A program made the translations under genes and the position numbers. Of a DNA stretch of 64,000 bases, positions 55,967 to 64,000 are shown in pieces. The notes beneath the pieces are model-generated. The model ran no database searches, had not been told where the DNA came from, and worked only from the letters and a program-made list of their open reading frames with translations. This DNA comes from Mycolicibacterium fluoranthenivorans (GTDB lineage: Bacteria; Actinomycetota; Actinomycetes; Mycobacteriales; Mycobacteriaceae): positions 930,001 to 994,000 of the forward strand of contig NZ_JAANOW010000001.1 of the NCBI RefSeq assembly GCF_011758805.1, given 5' to 3'. Each line of letters starts with the position of its first letter. Within the stretch, counting starts at the first letter, position 1.

Positions 55967-56370
55967 ACGCCTCCGATCAGGCAGAACGATTCGTAGTGAT
56001 CGCCGGTGTAGTAGAACTCGGGCGGCCGGATCAGGGGTTGCCCACCGGTGACGATGCGGCGGGTCCCGCGGTGGGATTGACCCGGGGTGGGCACCGTGTA
56101 CTCGTGGTAGTAGCCGCGCTCCCGCTTGGGCAGCCTGCCCTCGTAGTTGCCGAACACCACACCGTCGTTGCGGGGGTAGGGAAATGGGCCGCCGGACTCG
56201 ATGCGGTGCACGGTCTCGCCGGCCTGCGGGGGCAGACCACCCAGGTCGCACGTGCCGTCCGCGGGGCCGGCCGTCGGGGTGGCCGTCGGAGTGGCCGTCG
56301 GAGTGGTGGTGCAGCCGGCCAACAGGCCACACACCAGTGCCACCACCACCGCTGCCGCCCGCATCGGCAC
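55963..56370 (-). CDS. Barnase-family secreted lipoprotein ribonuclease
   Basis: The 135-residue protein begins with a lipoprotein signal ending LLAGC (about residues 16-20), a PTA-type repeat linker, then a ribonuclease N1/T1/barnase domain: YHEYTVPTPGQS with the catalytic Glu, RGTRRIVTGG with Arg, and GDHYESF with His. It should cleave RNA after guanine once outside the membrane. An inhibitor gene overlaps its end. The lipid anchor is unusual for barnase types and suggests contact-dependent or envelope action. Confidence 0.83.
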   Translation of the reverse strand: MPMRAAAVVVALVCGLLAGCTTTPTATPTATPTAGPADGTCDLGGLPPQAGETVHRIESGGPFPYPRNDGVVFGNYEGRLPKRERGYYHEYTVPTPGQSHRGTRRIVTGGQPLIRPPEFYYTGDHYESFCLIGGV

Positions 56371-56457
56371 GACGCTAGCAGGCCGGATTTCCGATCATGG
56401 TGATCCGATCACCCCCATCCGGAATGCACCTGGCGCGGACACGTTAGACATGAGGTG

Positions 56458-57567
56458 ATGACCGTTCCGCTCTCCGTCCTCGACCTCGCGCCGATCAGCG
56501 CGGGCAGCGACGCGGCCACGGCACTGCGCAACACCGTCGACCTGGCCAGGCATGCCGAACTGTGGGGTTACCGCCGCTATTGGTTGGCCGAGCATCACTA
56601 TGTCGCGGTGGCCAGCTCGTCGCCCGCGGTGCTGATCGGCCAGATCGCCGCAGCGACCCGCACCATCCAGGTGGGCGCGGCCGCGGTGCAGCTCGGATAC
56701 ACCACCGCCATCGCCGTGGTCGAGAGCTTCGGCATCCTGGACGCGTTCTATCCGGGCCGTATCGATCTGGGGGTCGGCCGGTCGGGTCAGCGCCGCACCG
56801 AGTCGCTGCGGCCGGCGTCGCGCATACCCACACCTGCGCGGGAACGGCATGAGGTGGACGGCGTGGTGGTGCCCGCCCCGTTCGACGTCGGTGCAGTCAT
56901 GCGCACTCCGCGGCTGCGGGCCATCATGGCCACCCTGCAGCAACCGGACGCGGTCTCGCCGGATTTCGGCGATCAGGTGGCCGATATCGTGGCCCTGATC
57001 AGCGGCACCTACCGGGCCGGGGGTTTCGAGGCGCATGCGACACCTGGGGAGTCGAAGACGTTGTGGCCGTGGGTCTTCGGTAGTTCCAAGGGGCAGAGCG
57101 CCCGGGTGGCCGGTGCGCTGGGGCTGCCGTTCGTGGCCAGCTACCACATCACCCCGGCCACCGCGCTGGAGGCGGTGGCCGCCTACCGCAACGCTTTTCG
57201 TCCCTCGGCCGCGCTGGCCCAACCCTATGTGGTGGTATCGGCCGATGTGGTGGCTGCCGACGACGAGAAGACCGCGCGCCATCTGGCCGGCAGCTACGGC
57301 CACTGGGTGCACTCCGTCCGCGCCGGGGGCGGTGCCGTGCCGTATCCGGACCCCGACACCGTGGCTCCGCTGACCGAGGAGCAGCTGGCCCTCGTGCAGG
57401 ACCGGATCGACACCCAATTCGTCGGTGATGCCGATCAGGTGGCCGACCGACTGGCTGCGCTGCAGCGCGTGACCGGCGCCGACGAACTCGTCATCACCTC
57501 GGTGACCCACCGCCACGAGGACAGGCTGCGGTCCCATGAGCTGATCGCCAAGAGGTGGGCGAGCTAG
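56458..57567 (+). CDS. Luciferase-like (LLM) flavin oxidoreductase
   Basis: The 369-residue protein belongs to the FMN or F420-binding LLM family, MsnO8-like group: LDLAPISAGS, EHHYVAVASSSPAVLIGQIAAAT, DLGVGRSGQRRTESL and WVFGSSKGQSARVAGALGLPFV with a TIM-barrel plan. It may be a monooxygenase or F420 reductase; neighbouring fgd1 makes F420H2, a link by distance only. The ATG at 56458 has AGG just before it; a GTG one codon up is also possible. Confidence 0.82.
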   Translation: MTVPLSVLDLAPISAGSDAATALRNTVDLARHAELWGYRRYWLAEHHYVAVASSSPAVLIGQIAAATRTIQVGAAAVQLGYTTAIAVVESFGILDAFYPGRIDLGVGRSGQRRTESLRPASRIPTPARERHEVDGVVVPAPFDVGAVMRTPRLRAIMATLQQPDAVSPDFGDQVADIVALISGTYRAGGFEAHATPGESKTLWPWVFGSSKGQSARVAGALGLPFVASYHITPATALEAVAAYRNAFRPSAALAQPYVVVSADVVAADDEKTARHLAGSYGHWVHSVRAGGGAVPYPDPDTVAPLTEEQLALVQDRIDTQFVGDADQVADRLAALQRVTGADELVITSVTHRHEDRLRSHELIAKRWAS

Positions 57568-57576
57568 GCTCGTGTC

Positions 57577-57867
57577 GTGTCGCAAACGACCGTCGGGCTG
57601 CTGATCCTGGCGGCGGCCCTGTTGACGGCGCTGGCCGGGGTCGGCCTGCGCCTCGTCGTCGGCCGCAACAGCGATTCCCCTGCGATGCGACGGACCGTGA
57701 TCGCCTTGCGTGGCAATGTGATCGGGCGGGTGCTGTTCGGCCGAGTCCTCACCGACCCGTTCGACGACGATGAGCTGGACGGGATGATCCTGATGCCGGC
57801 CATCGTCTTGGCCTGCGGACTGTTCCTGACCGGGGTGTTCCTGCTCGGCTACGACGTGCTCACGTGA
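57577..57867 (+). CDS. Small two-span membrane protein
   Basis: The 96-residue protein has two hydrophobic segments (residues 7-25 and 72-92) and a hydrophilic loop rich in Arg and acidic residues (DPFDDDELDG). It follows the LLM gene by nine bases and probably shares its transcript. The start is GTG at 57577. The end overlaps the convergent methyltransferase gene by 8 bases. Function unknown. Confidence 0.65.
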   Translation: MSQTTVGLLILAAALLTALAGVGLRLVVGRNSDSPAMRRTVIALRGNVIGRVLFGRVLTDPFDDDELDGMILMPAIVLACGLFLTGVFLLGYDVLT

Positions 57868-58612
57868 GGCGGGTGCACAGCACCGCCAGCGCGTCGTTGG
57901 TGGCGTGGACACCGGCCGCGCCGATCGTCGCGGTCAGCCGAGACCGCAGTTCGCCCTGTTCGGCCTGAGGTAGCCGTAGCACATTGGAGTAGGTCGTCAC
58001 CAGATCAACCCAGGCCTCGCACGCGTAGTGCGGGTGCTCGACATAGCGCCGGCGGTCACCCACCAGGCCGGCGGCGGCGAGCAGCGGGTCGAGGTGCGTG
58101 CCCTCGACATCGGTCGAGGGCCGCTGCCATTCCTCGAGGATGCCCTCGTAGGCGCGGCCGAGTTCGGCCGGGCTCGGGGTGACGGGCACGATACGGTTCC
58201 ACAGCAGCGCCAGCCGGCCGCCGGGAGCCAGCAGGGTGCGGACCTTGCGCAGCCCCGCTTCCGGGTCCACCCAGTGAAACGACTGCGCGAACACCACCAG
58301 GTCGAAGGTGCGGCCCCTCGCGTCCCAGTCCTCGAAACTGGACACCTCCACGGCGAGGCCTTTCTGTGCGGCGATCTCGGCCATCTGCGGATCGGGTTCC
58401 ACCGCCAGCACGTCGGCGCCCGCGTCGCGCAACTGCGCGGTCGCGATACCGGTGCCCGCACCGACATCGAGCACCCGAATACCTTGGCGCTCAACCAGAT
58501 CCGCGATGAGCGCGGCGGGGTAGCGCGGGCGGTGCCGGTCGTAACGCGCTGCGGCGGAGCCGAACGAGTTCGCCCGCTCCCGGTCACGATGGACCGGTGC
58601 CCGGCCGGTCAC
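57860..58612 (-). CDS. SAM-dependent class I methyltransferase
   Basis: The 250-residue enzyme has motif I VLDVGAGTGIAT, an acidic DVLAVEPDPQM at the second strand, and FDLVVFAQSFHWVDP as the post-III region, typical of UbiE/Methyltransf_11 enzymes for small molecules. The GTG at 58612 overlaps the stop of the MBL gene (GTGA), so both are coupled. An upstream in-frame ATG at 58654 would overlap the MBL gene more and is not needed. Confidence 0.86.
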   Translation of the reverse strand: MTGRAPVHRDRERANSFGSAAARYDRHRPRYPAALIADLVERQGIRVLDVGAGTGIATAQLRDAGADVLAVEPDPQMAEIAAQKGLAVEVSSFEDWDARGRTFDLVVFAQSFHWVDPEAGLRKVRTLLAPGGRLALLWNRIVPVTPSPAELGRAYEGILEEWQRPSTDVEGTHLDPLLAAAGLVGDRRRYVEHPHYACEAWVDLVTTYSNVLRLPQAEQGELRSRLTATIGAAGVHATNDALAVLCTRLT

Positions 58613-59346
58613 CGGGCCGCCTGCCGGACGGCGTCGCGCACCGGGCCGCGCCATACCGGTCCGTGACCGGGCAGCACCACCTCGGTGTCGAGCATGCCCA
58701 GCGCGTCCAGGCTGCGCAGGCAGCTCTGCTGATCGTGGTTGAACAGGCCGGGCAGCAACTGCGGACCTCGTCGCGAGCTCAACGGATGCCCCGTCACCAG
58801 GGCGTCGCCGCTGACGAGCACGCCGTCCACCAGATAGGAGCAGTGCCCGCCGGTGTGGCCGGGGGTGGGGATGGCCGTCGGGGTGCCCGGCAGGGTGGCC
58901 GCGATGTCCTCACCCAGGGCCTGGGTGCCCGGGATGCCCTCCCTGGTCAGCGCGCCCTTGCCGATGATGGCGGCCGTCCAGGCCAGGTACCGGGGCTGCC
59001 AGATCCGCGTCACCAGATCGATCGGCGCCACCTGCTCCAGGTATTCGCGCTTGGCGTGGCCGACCTCGGCTGCGTGCGTATACACCGGCGTGCCAAGGGT
59101 TTTCGCAAACCCGATGGCGGAACCGAAATGGTCGACGTGCGCGTGGGTGAGCAAGAAGGCGCGCACGTCCTGCATCTGGAAGCCGAGCCGGCGCACCGAT
59201 TCGACGACGTCCCCGCGTTGACCCGGATAGCCGGCGTCGATGACCAGCACACCGTTGCCGTCGGTCACCAGCGTCCAGTTGACCAGGTCGGTCTGCACGA
59301 AATGCACGGTGTCGGTGACAGCTGTCAATTCGATCGAAGCGCCCAC
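58609..59346 (-). CDS. Metallo-beta-lactamase-fold hydrolase (Rv0406c-like)
   Basis: The 245-residue protein has THAHVDHFGS, GHTGGHCSYL, SGDALVTG and GHGPVW: the two-metal ligand set of MBL hydrolases. The position beside fgd1 matches Rv0406c. I use the GTG at 59346, which leaves about 72 bases for divergent promoters; the frame extends to 59418, touching fgd1. Substrate unknown; a glyoxalase II or hydroxyacylglutathione-like role is possible. Confidence 0.84.
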   Translation of the reverse strand: MGASIELTAVTDTVHFVQTDLVNWTLVTDGNGVLVIDAGYPGQRGDVVESVRRLGFQMQDVRAFLLTHAHVDHFGSAIGFAKTLGTPVYTHAAEVGHAKREYLEQVAPIDLVTRIWQPRYLAWTAAIIGKGALTREGIPGTQALGEDIAATLPGTPTAIPTPGHTGGHCSYLVDGVLVSGDALVTGHPLSSRRGPQLLPGLFNHDQQSCLRSLDALGMLDTEVVLPGHGPVWRGPVRDAVRQAAR

Positions 59347-59418
59347 CGGGTCGAGTCTAGGCGGGCCGCTGGCCGGGGCTTGGGAATAGAAGTGCAGGGC
59401 AGGGAGTAGAAAAGACAC

Positions 59419-60429
59419 GTGGCTGAACTCAAATTGGGGTACAAGGCATCAGCGGAACAGTTCGCTCCGCGCGAGCTCGTGGAGTTGGCCGTGGCGGCCG
59501 AGGCACATGGCATGGACAGCGCCACCGTCAGCGATCACTTCCAGCCGTGGCGGCACGAGGGCGGACACGCCCCGTTCTCACTGGCATGGATGACGGCGGT
59601 CGGCGAGCGCACCGAACGGTTGGTCCTGGGCACCTCGGTGCTGACCCCGACCTTCCGGTACAACCCGGCGGTCATCGCGCAGGCATTCGCCACGATGGGC
59701 TGTCTGTATCCGGACCGGATCTTCCTCGGTGTCGGAACCGGGGAGGCGCTCAACGAGATCGCCACCGGCTACGAGGGCGAGTGGCCGGAGTTCAAGGAGC
59801 GCTACGCGCGGCTGCGCGAGTCGGTCCGCCTGATGCGCGAACTGTGGCTGGGCGACCGCGTCGACTTCGACGGCGAGTTCTACAAGACCAAGGGCGCCTC
59901 GATCTACGACGTACCCGAGGGCGGTATCCCGATCTACATCGCCGCGGGCGGGCCGCAGGTGGCCAAGTACGCGGGCCGCGCGGGTGACGGTTTCATCTGC
60001 ACCTCGGGCAAGGGTGAGGAGCTCTACAAGGACAAGCTCATCCCCGCCATGCGCGAAGGTGCCGAGGCCGCCGGGAAGAACCCCGACGATATCGACCGGA
60101 TGATCGAGATCAAGATCTCCTATGACACCGACCCGGAGCTGGCGCTGGAGAACACCCGGTTTTGGGCGCCGCTGTCGCTGACCGCCGAGCAGAAGCACTC
60201 CATCGACGATCCGATCGAGATGGAGAAGGCCGCCGACGCACTGCCCATCGAGCAGGTGGCCAAGCGCTGGATCGTCGCCTCGGATCCCGACGAGGCCGTC
60301 GAGAAGGTGGCCGACTACGTCACGTGGGGCCTGAACCACCTGGTGTTCCACGCGCCCGGCCATGACCAGCGCCGCTTCCTCGAACTGTTCAAGCGGGACC
60401 TGGAGCCCCGGCTGCGCAAGCTGGGATAG
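59419..60429 (+). CDS. fgd1: F420-dependent glucose-6-phosphate dehydrogenase
   Basis: The 336-residue TIM-barrel LLM enzyme oxidises glucose-6-phosphate and reduces cofactor F420, supplying F420H2 in mycobacteria. The opening [35 protein letters not shown] (with the catalytic His) and [24 protein letters not shown] match Fgd1. F420H2 is needed for nitroimidazole activation and quinone or redox defence. The start is GTG at 59419. The end abuts the convergent GntR stop. Confidence 0.95.
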   Translation: MAELKLGYKASAEQFAPRELVELAVAAEAHGMDSATVSDHFQPWRHEGGHAPFSLAWMTAVGERTERLVLGTSVLTPTFRYNPAVIAQAFATMGCLYPDRIFLGVGTGEALNEIATGYEGEWPEFKERYARLRESVRLMRELWLGDRVDFDGEFYKTKGASIYDVPEGGIPIYIAAGGPQVAKYAGRAGDGFICTSGKGEELYKDKLIPAMREGAEAAGKNPDDIDRMIEIKISYDTDPELALENTRFWAPLSLTAEQKHSIDDPIEMEKAADALPIEQVAKRWIVASDPDEAVEKVADYVTWGLNHLVFHAPGHDQRRFLELFKRDLEPRLRKLG

Positions 60430-61224
60430 TCAGGCGCTCACGATGCGCTCCACCATGCCGTCGTCGGCCCGGCGTTCCCGTACCGGGTGCGAGTGGGCCA
60501 CGGCGGACACGGTGGCGGTGAGCCGCACCCGGTCCGCGCGGAACAGGTCGTAGGCGTACTCGAACGGCCTGCCGGCCGCGTCGCGAGCCACCCGGGTGAT
60601 CGCCAGCAGCGGTTTGCGATGCGCGATGTCCAGCCACTGCGCCTCGCGCGGACTGGCGCTGACCACCTCGATGGTTTCGTTGGTCGTGGCCGGCACCAGG
60701 CCGTAGCGCACCCGCAGCAGCTCGTAGAGGGAACCACCCAGGGGCTGCTCCAGCAGATCACCGACCTGCTCGGTGATGAAACAGGACATGTCCACCGACA
60801 GCGGTACCCCGTCGGCGTAGCGCAGTCGCCGGATGACGAACACCTCGGCATCCTCGGCGATCTCCAGCGCCGCGGATTCGGCGACGGTGGCCGGCCTGCG
60901 GTCGGTGGCCAGCACCTTGGTGGCGCTGGTGTGGCCGCCGCTCTGCAGGAGTGCGGGCAGCCCGGCCTGTTCGGCGGCGCCGCGCTGCACCATATCCGCG
61001 CGGATGAAGGTCCCGCCGGCGCGACCGGTGCGCCGTTCCAGCACGCCGGCCTGGCTCAGGGGCAGCAGCGCGCTGCGCAGCGTCGCACGCGACACCGCGA
61101 ACCTCTCGGCCATCTCCCGCTCGGTGCCCAGTCGTGAACCCGGCCGCAATGCCCCGCTGGACAGCATCGACAGAATGCGCCGGCGCACATCCTCGGCGAC
61201 CGCACCCCCCGCCGTCTCTTCCAT
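60430..61224 (-). CDS. GntR-family regulator (HutC-type)
   Basis: The 264-residue regulator has an N-terminal winged helix-turn-helix (LRPGSRLGTEREMAERFAVSRATLRSALLPLSQAGVLERR) and a UTRA-type effector domain (SVDMSCFITEQVGDLLEQPLGGSLYELLRVRYGL), as in HutC/FarR. It probably controls the SDR, kinase and permease genes that follow. ATG at 61224. Confidence 0.88.
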   Translation of the reverse strand: MEETAGGAVAEDVRRRILSMLSSGALRPGSRLGTEREMAERFAVSRATLRSALLPLSQAGVLERRTGRAGGTFIRADMVQRGAAEQAGLPALLQSGGHTSATKVLATDRRPATVAESAALEIAEDAEVFVIRRLRYADGVPLSVDMSCFITEQVGDLLEQPLGGSLYELLRVRYGLVPATTNETIEVVSASPREAQWLDIAHRKPLLAITRVARDAAGRPFEYAYDLFRADRVRLTATVSAVAHSHPVRERRADDGMVERIVSA

Positions 61225-61243
61225 GGTCAGGCCTCTTCCGCGA

Positions 61244-62020
61244 TCAGTTGATGATCGCGTCCAGGGATTCGGGAAGCACCTGACCGCCGTCGACGGCGAT
61301 GGACTGACCGGTGATGTAGGCCGCCTCGGCGGTGGCCAGGAAGGCGGCCAGGTGACCGATGTCCTCCGGGGTGCCCAGGGCGCCGGCCGGAATGGACCGC
61401 GCCATGCTGGCGATGTACTCCTCGCCGTTTTCCGCCATGCCCTCACTCATGATGTTACCGGGCAGGATCGCGTTGACGGTGATCTTGTGCGGCGCCAGTT
61501 CGATCGCCGCGGTGCGCATGAACCCCAGCTGCGCCGCTTTGGTGGCCCCGTAGTGCGACCAGCCCGGGTAGCCGGTGATGGGCCCGGTGATCGACGAGGT
61601 CAGGATGATGCGGCCGCTCCCGGAGGCGATCAGCGCGTCCAGGCAGGCCTGCACCGCGAAGAAGGTGCCGTTGACGTTGATCCCCATGATCTCGTTGAGC
61701 TGCTCCACGGTCATGGTGGCCAGGGGAGCATCGGGGAAGATCCCGGCGTTGGCGCACAACACGTCCAGACCGCCGAAGGCATCGATGACCGTCGCGGCCA
61801 TCTCCGTACACGACTGCCGGTCGCTGACATCGACGCGAACCCCGACGACCTTTCCGGGGCCCAGCTCGTCGAGGGCGGCGACGGTCTCGTCGAGGCCGGC
61901 CGCCGAGCGCGCCGCGACGGCCACGTCGGCCCCGGCGCGGGCGAAGACGCCGGCGATCCCGCGGCCGATTCCCTTGCTGCCGCCGGTCACCAGTACCGAG
62001 CGGGACTGCAGGTCGAACAT
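61244..62020 (-). CDS. Short-chain dehydrogenase/reductase
   Basis: The 258-residue SDR has GGSKGIG, NAGIFPD (a CANAG motif), the catalytic Ser in [11 protein letters not shown] and YGATKAA. AAGGAG is 4 bases before the ATG at 62020. It lies between the GntR and kinase genes and probably oxidises the substrate imported by the downstream permease or made by the kinase group. Substrate unknown. Confidence 0.87.
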   Translation of the reverse strand: MFDLQSRSVLVTGGSKGIGRGIAGVFARAGADVAVAARSAAGLDETVAALDELGPGKVVGVRVDVSDRQSCTEMAATVIDAFGGLDVLCANAGIFPDAPLATMTVEQLNEIMGINVNGTFFAVQACLDALIASGSGRIILTSSITGPITGYPGWSHYGATKAAQLGFMRTAAIELAPHKITVNAILPGNIMSEGMAENGEEYIASMARSIPAGALGTPEDIGHLAAFLATAEAAYITGQSIAVDGGQVLPESLDAIIN

Positions 62021-62028
62021 GTGTCTCC

Positions 62029-63018
62029 TTAACGTAACCAGGTGTGATCGTCGAGATAGCGTTCGGCCAGTCGGGCGGTCCCGACGGCGTATCCGGGACC
62101 GATCGCGATGGCCGCGTCGGCGTCGGCATGCGAGGCGATCCATGCGGTGAGCTGGATGCGCCGCAGCATGACGAATGTCGGGATGAGCGCCAGATGCGCC
62201 TCGGGCAGCGTACGCACCTTGGTGTACCCGCGCAGCCACTCGGCCACGATGCGCTCGGCTTCGGGGGTGTCCTCGATCCAGGACACCACCGCGCCCAGAT
62301 CTGCCAGGTGCCAGCCCCACCCGGAATCGTCGAAGTCGATCACGGTGATCCCGTCCGACGGTGCCGCCGGGTCGACCATCAGGTTCGACAGCCGCAGATC
62401 CGCATGGATCAGCCCGAATCTATCCGCGCCGGTGCCGAATTCGGACAGTTCCTCGGTGACGCGATGGACCGCACGCGTGATGGATGCCCGGTCGGTGTCG
62501 GCAAGGGCCGATGCCTCGCGCCAGTCGCCCCACCGCGCGCCGGGGCCGAGGATGTCGTCGAGATCCCAGCGGAACCGGGTGAAGCCCGCCGGCACGGGCC
62601 AGCCCTGCACGTGTTCGTGCATGATCGCCGTCAACTCGCCCAGGGTCGCGAACCCGACGGAGTCCGGAACCTCCTCGGCGGTGCAACCCGGGATCACGGT
62701 GACGGCGTCGACATAGAGGTGACGGTCGCCCACGATGGCGGTCACCACCTCGTCACCGACGCAGGAGTGCACCAATTCGGGAGTCTTGACCGCGGTTTCG
62801 GTGCGCAGGGCGCCCATCCAGGCCAGCTCCGAGCGGATGGCCTCCAGTGAGTGATACCCGGGCCGGTGTACCCGCAGCACGATCGGGTCGTCGTCGCACA
62901 CCAGATAGGTGGCGTTCTCGGACAGACTCAGCAGGCGCAACGGGGTATCGAGGTCGCGCCGATAGGCGGGGAGCGCCGCCCGGGCGAAGCGCTCATGGTC
63001 GGCAGGCAATCCCGGCAT
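62029..63018 (-). CDS. APH-family phosphotransferase
   Basis: The 329-residue kinase-like protein has the Brenner-type [13 protein letters not shown] motif with the catalytic Asp and [17 protein letters not shown] with the metal Asp of aminoglycoside or hydroxylysine/choline kinase folds. The start is ATG at 63018. Adjacent SDR and amino acid permease favour an amino alcohol or amino acid derivative as substrate; antibiotic resistance is less likely from context. Confidence 0.83.
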   Translation of the reverse strand: MPGLPADHERFARAALPAYRRDLDTPLRLLSLSENATYLVCDDDPIVLRVHRPGYHSLEAIRSELAWMGALRTETAVKTPELVHSCVGDEVVTAIVGDRHLYVDAVTVIPGCTAEEVPDSVGFATLGELTAIMHEHVQGWPVPAGFTRFRWDLDDILGPGARWGDWREASALADTDRASITRAVHRVTEELSEFGTGADRFGLIHADLRLSNLMVDPAAPSDGITVIDFDDSGWGWHLADLGAVVSWIEDTPEAERIVAEWLRGYTKVRTLPEAHLALIPTFVMLRRIQLTAWIASHADADAAIAIGPGYAVGTARLAERYLDDHTWLR

Positions 63019-63051
63019 GCCGACCAGTGTGGGCCAAGTATCGACCCAAAG

Positions 63052-63236
63052 CAGACCAAATAGCCGAGATTTACCTCGCTGTTGCAAAAGCTGCCAGGCT
63101 CGAAACGTGCCGGAAACAATGCGTGTGACGACTGAGTTTCCCAGTTGACCAAGCAATCTCGACGAGGTAACAATGGCCGACGTTGCAGTTCGTCACCGAC
63201 ATCGGCGCCGGTGACATTCCGATACCAGACCAAATA
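63052..63236. repeat. Direct repeat CAGACCAAATA flanking the kinase/permease divergent region
   Basis: The 11-base sequence CAGACCAAATA is present at 63052-63062 and again at 63226-63236, near the kinase start and near the permease start respectively. TTACCTCG at 63071-63078 and its complement at 63163-63170 add an 8-base inverted pair. Two copies bracketing a divergent region suit a GntR-controlled promoter. The remaining bases of the 252-base gap show no other clear signal. Confidence 0.4.
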
Positions 63237-63270
63237 ATGGTCACCAGAAATGCCCTCAGATTGGGATTCA

Positions 63271-64000
63271 ATGAGCGAGATCATCGATCCACCGGCGCCC
63301 GCGGGCGCCGACACCATCCAGCGCCTCAAACCGAACGCGGTCGGGCTGGTCGGTGTGCTGTTCATGGCGGTCGCCACCGCTGCACCGATCACCGCCATGG
63401 TCGGCAACGTGCCGATCTCGGTCGGCTTCGGTAACGGCGCGTACGCGCCGGCCGGCTATTTCGTCGCCACCATCGTGCTGACCCTGTTCGCCATCGGCTA
63501 CGCCAAGATGAGCAAGCACATCACCGCCACGGGTGCTTTCTACGGTTACATCTCACACGGCCTGGGACGCATCGTCGGGTTGGGCGCGGGCTTCTTGACC
63601 GCGCTGGCGTACATGGTGTTCGAGGCGTCGTTGATCGGCATCTTCTCCTTCTTCGGCAACGACCTGTTCTCCTCGCTGTTCAACGTCCATGTGCCGTGGA
63701 TCGTCTTCGCGTTGGTGATGCTGGCCGTCAATGCCCTGCTGACCTACTTCGACATCAACCTGGCCGCCAAGGTGCTCGGCGTCTTCCTGGTCACCGAGAT
63801 CGTGATGCTCGCGCTGATGGCGTTCTCGGTGCTGTTCACCGGTGGCGGCCCGCAGGGCTGGTCCTGGGGTTCGCTCAACCCGCTCAACGGTTTTCACAGC
63901 CTGTCGGGTGTCGTCACGGGCGCCGACGGGTCCACGATCGCCGTCGCCGGCTCCGCGGGTGTCGGCCTGTTCTTCGCGTTCTGGTCCTGGGTCGGTTTCG
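63271..64000 (+). CDS. APC-family amino acid permease (3' partial)
   Basis: The reading frame from the ATG at 63271 stays open to the window end (243 codons). It begins SEIIDPPAPAGADTIQRLKPNAVGLVG, and has at least six membrane segments including APITAMVGNVPISVGFGNG and SKHITATGAFYGYISHGLG, typical of APC permeases. The missing part is the C-terminal half. It is divergent from the kinase gene and, with SDR and GntR, forms an uptake and catabolism unit for an amino acid or amine. Confidence 0.85.
   Translation, partial: MSEIIDPPAPAGADTIQRLKPNAVGLVGVLFMAVATAAPITAMVGNVPISVGFGNGAYAPAGYFVATIVLTLFAIGYAKMSKHITATGAFYGYISHGLGRIVGLGAGFLTALAYMVFEASLIGIFSFFGNDLFSSLFNVHVPWIVFALVMLAVNALLTYFDINLAAKVLGVFLVTEIVMLALMAFSVLFTGGGPQGWSWGSLNPLNGFHSLSGVVTGADGSTIAVAGSAGVGLFFAFWSWVGF

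Noticed and set aside
62029..63018. Aminoglycoside resistance gene
   Set aside because: The APH fold is shared by many metabolic kinases and the SDR/permease neighbours suggest a catabolic role.

Overview
This is high-GC actinobacterial DNA with the gene content and order of a fast-growing Mycobacterium (Mycolicibacterium type). Support from established mycobacterial gene order: clpB, a TrmH-family methyltransferase, a GH76 gene, a DedA gene, fba, an M50 protease and purA lie together as in the M. tuberculosis Rv0357c-Rv0384c region. Further on, purT, a rhodanese gene and metZ match Rv0389-Rv0391, and an MBL hydrolase next to fgd1 matches Rv0406c-Rv0407. A LexA-type box, an HspR HAIR element, an LpqH-like lipoprotein and an F420-dependent enzyme also fit. 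These assignments come from reading the sequence and from memory; no search was run. GTG starts and 4-base GTGA/ATGA overlaps are frequent.

Region 1 (1-8.4 kb): the end of a multicopper oxidase, then a purine catabolism module. A fused iron-sulfur/molybdenum subunit and a FAD subunit of a xanthine dehydrogenase-type enzyme stand divergent from guanine deaminase. Two paralogous ABM-like membrane proteins bracket the module. The molybdenum gene carries an in-frame tandem repeat (GERSDG element), also present once in an unrelated P450 gene. Region 2 (8.5-15.7 kb): a glycosyltransferase and a nitrile-use island. The island has an acetamidase/formamidase, CbtAB cobalt uptake, cobalt-type nitrile hydratase beta and alpha, a histidine-tailed accessory protein, a DUF1097 membrane protein, a MarR regulator and a cytosolic AmiC-like amide sensor. 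Nitrile goes to amide, then to acid plus ammonia, with cobalt supplied by the divergent transporter.

Region 3 (15.7-34.4 kb): conserved chromosome core. It includes CYTH, clpB (HspR plus SigH control), SDR, TrmH-type methyltransferase, GH76, DedA, fba, a CDF metal exporter with a leaderless promoter and embedded operator, M50 protease, purA and a cold-shock gene. Region 4 (34.4-38.5 kb): a frameshifted DUF222/HNH (REP13E12-like) gene under an SOS box with paired DnaA-type boxes upstream, then ferredoxin/P450 and MTA/SAH nucleosidase genes.

Region 5 (38.5-52.9 kb): an MMPL exporter with a MarR regulator, Na+/H+ antiporter plus UBP zinc-finger protein, a PurT-like protein with altered ATP-grasp motifs, rhodanese, metZ and xylB. 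A LysR regulator, an APC permease, an (R)-amine transaminase-like enzyme and a second alanine racemase with an apparent CTG start then follow in one direction. Region 6 (52.8-64 kb): a FAD monooxygenase/TetR pair sharing a 37-bp palindrome, a lipoprotein barnase-type RNase overlapping a barstar gene, an LLM oxidoreductase, a methyltransferase, an MBL hydrolase and fgd1. A GntR/SDR/kinase/APC permease group runs off the window end. No CRISPR array, rRNA, intact tRNA, insertion sequence or replication origin was seen, and no gene-free stretch exceeds 300 bases.
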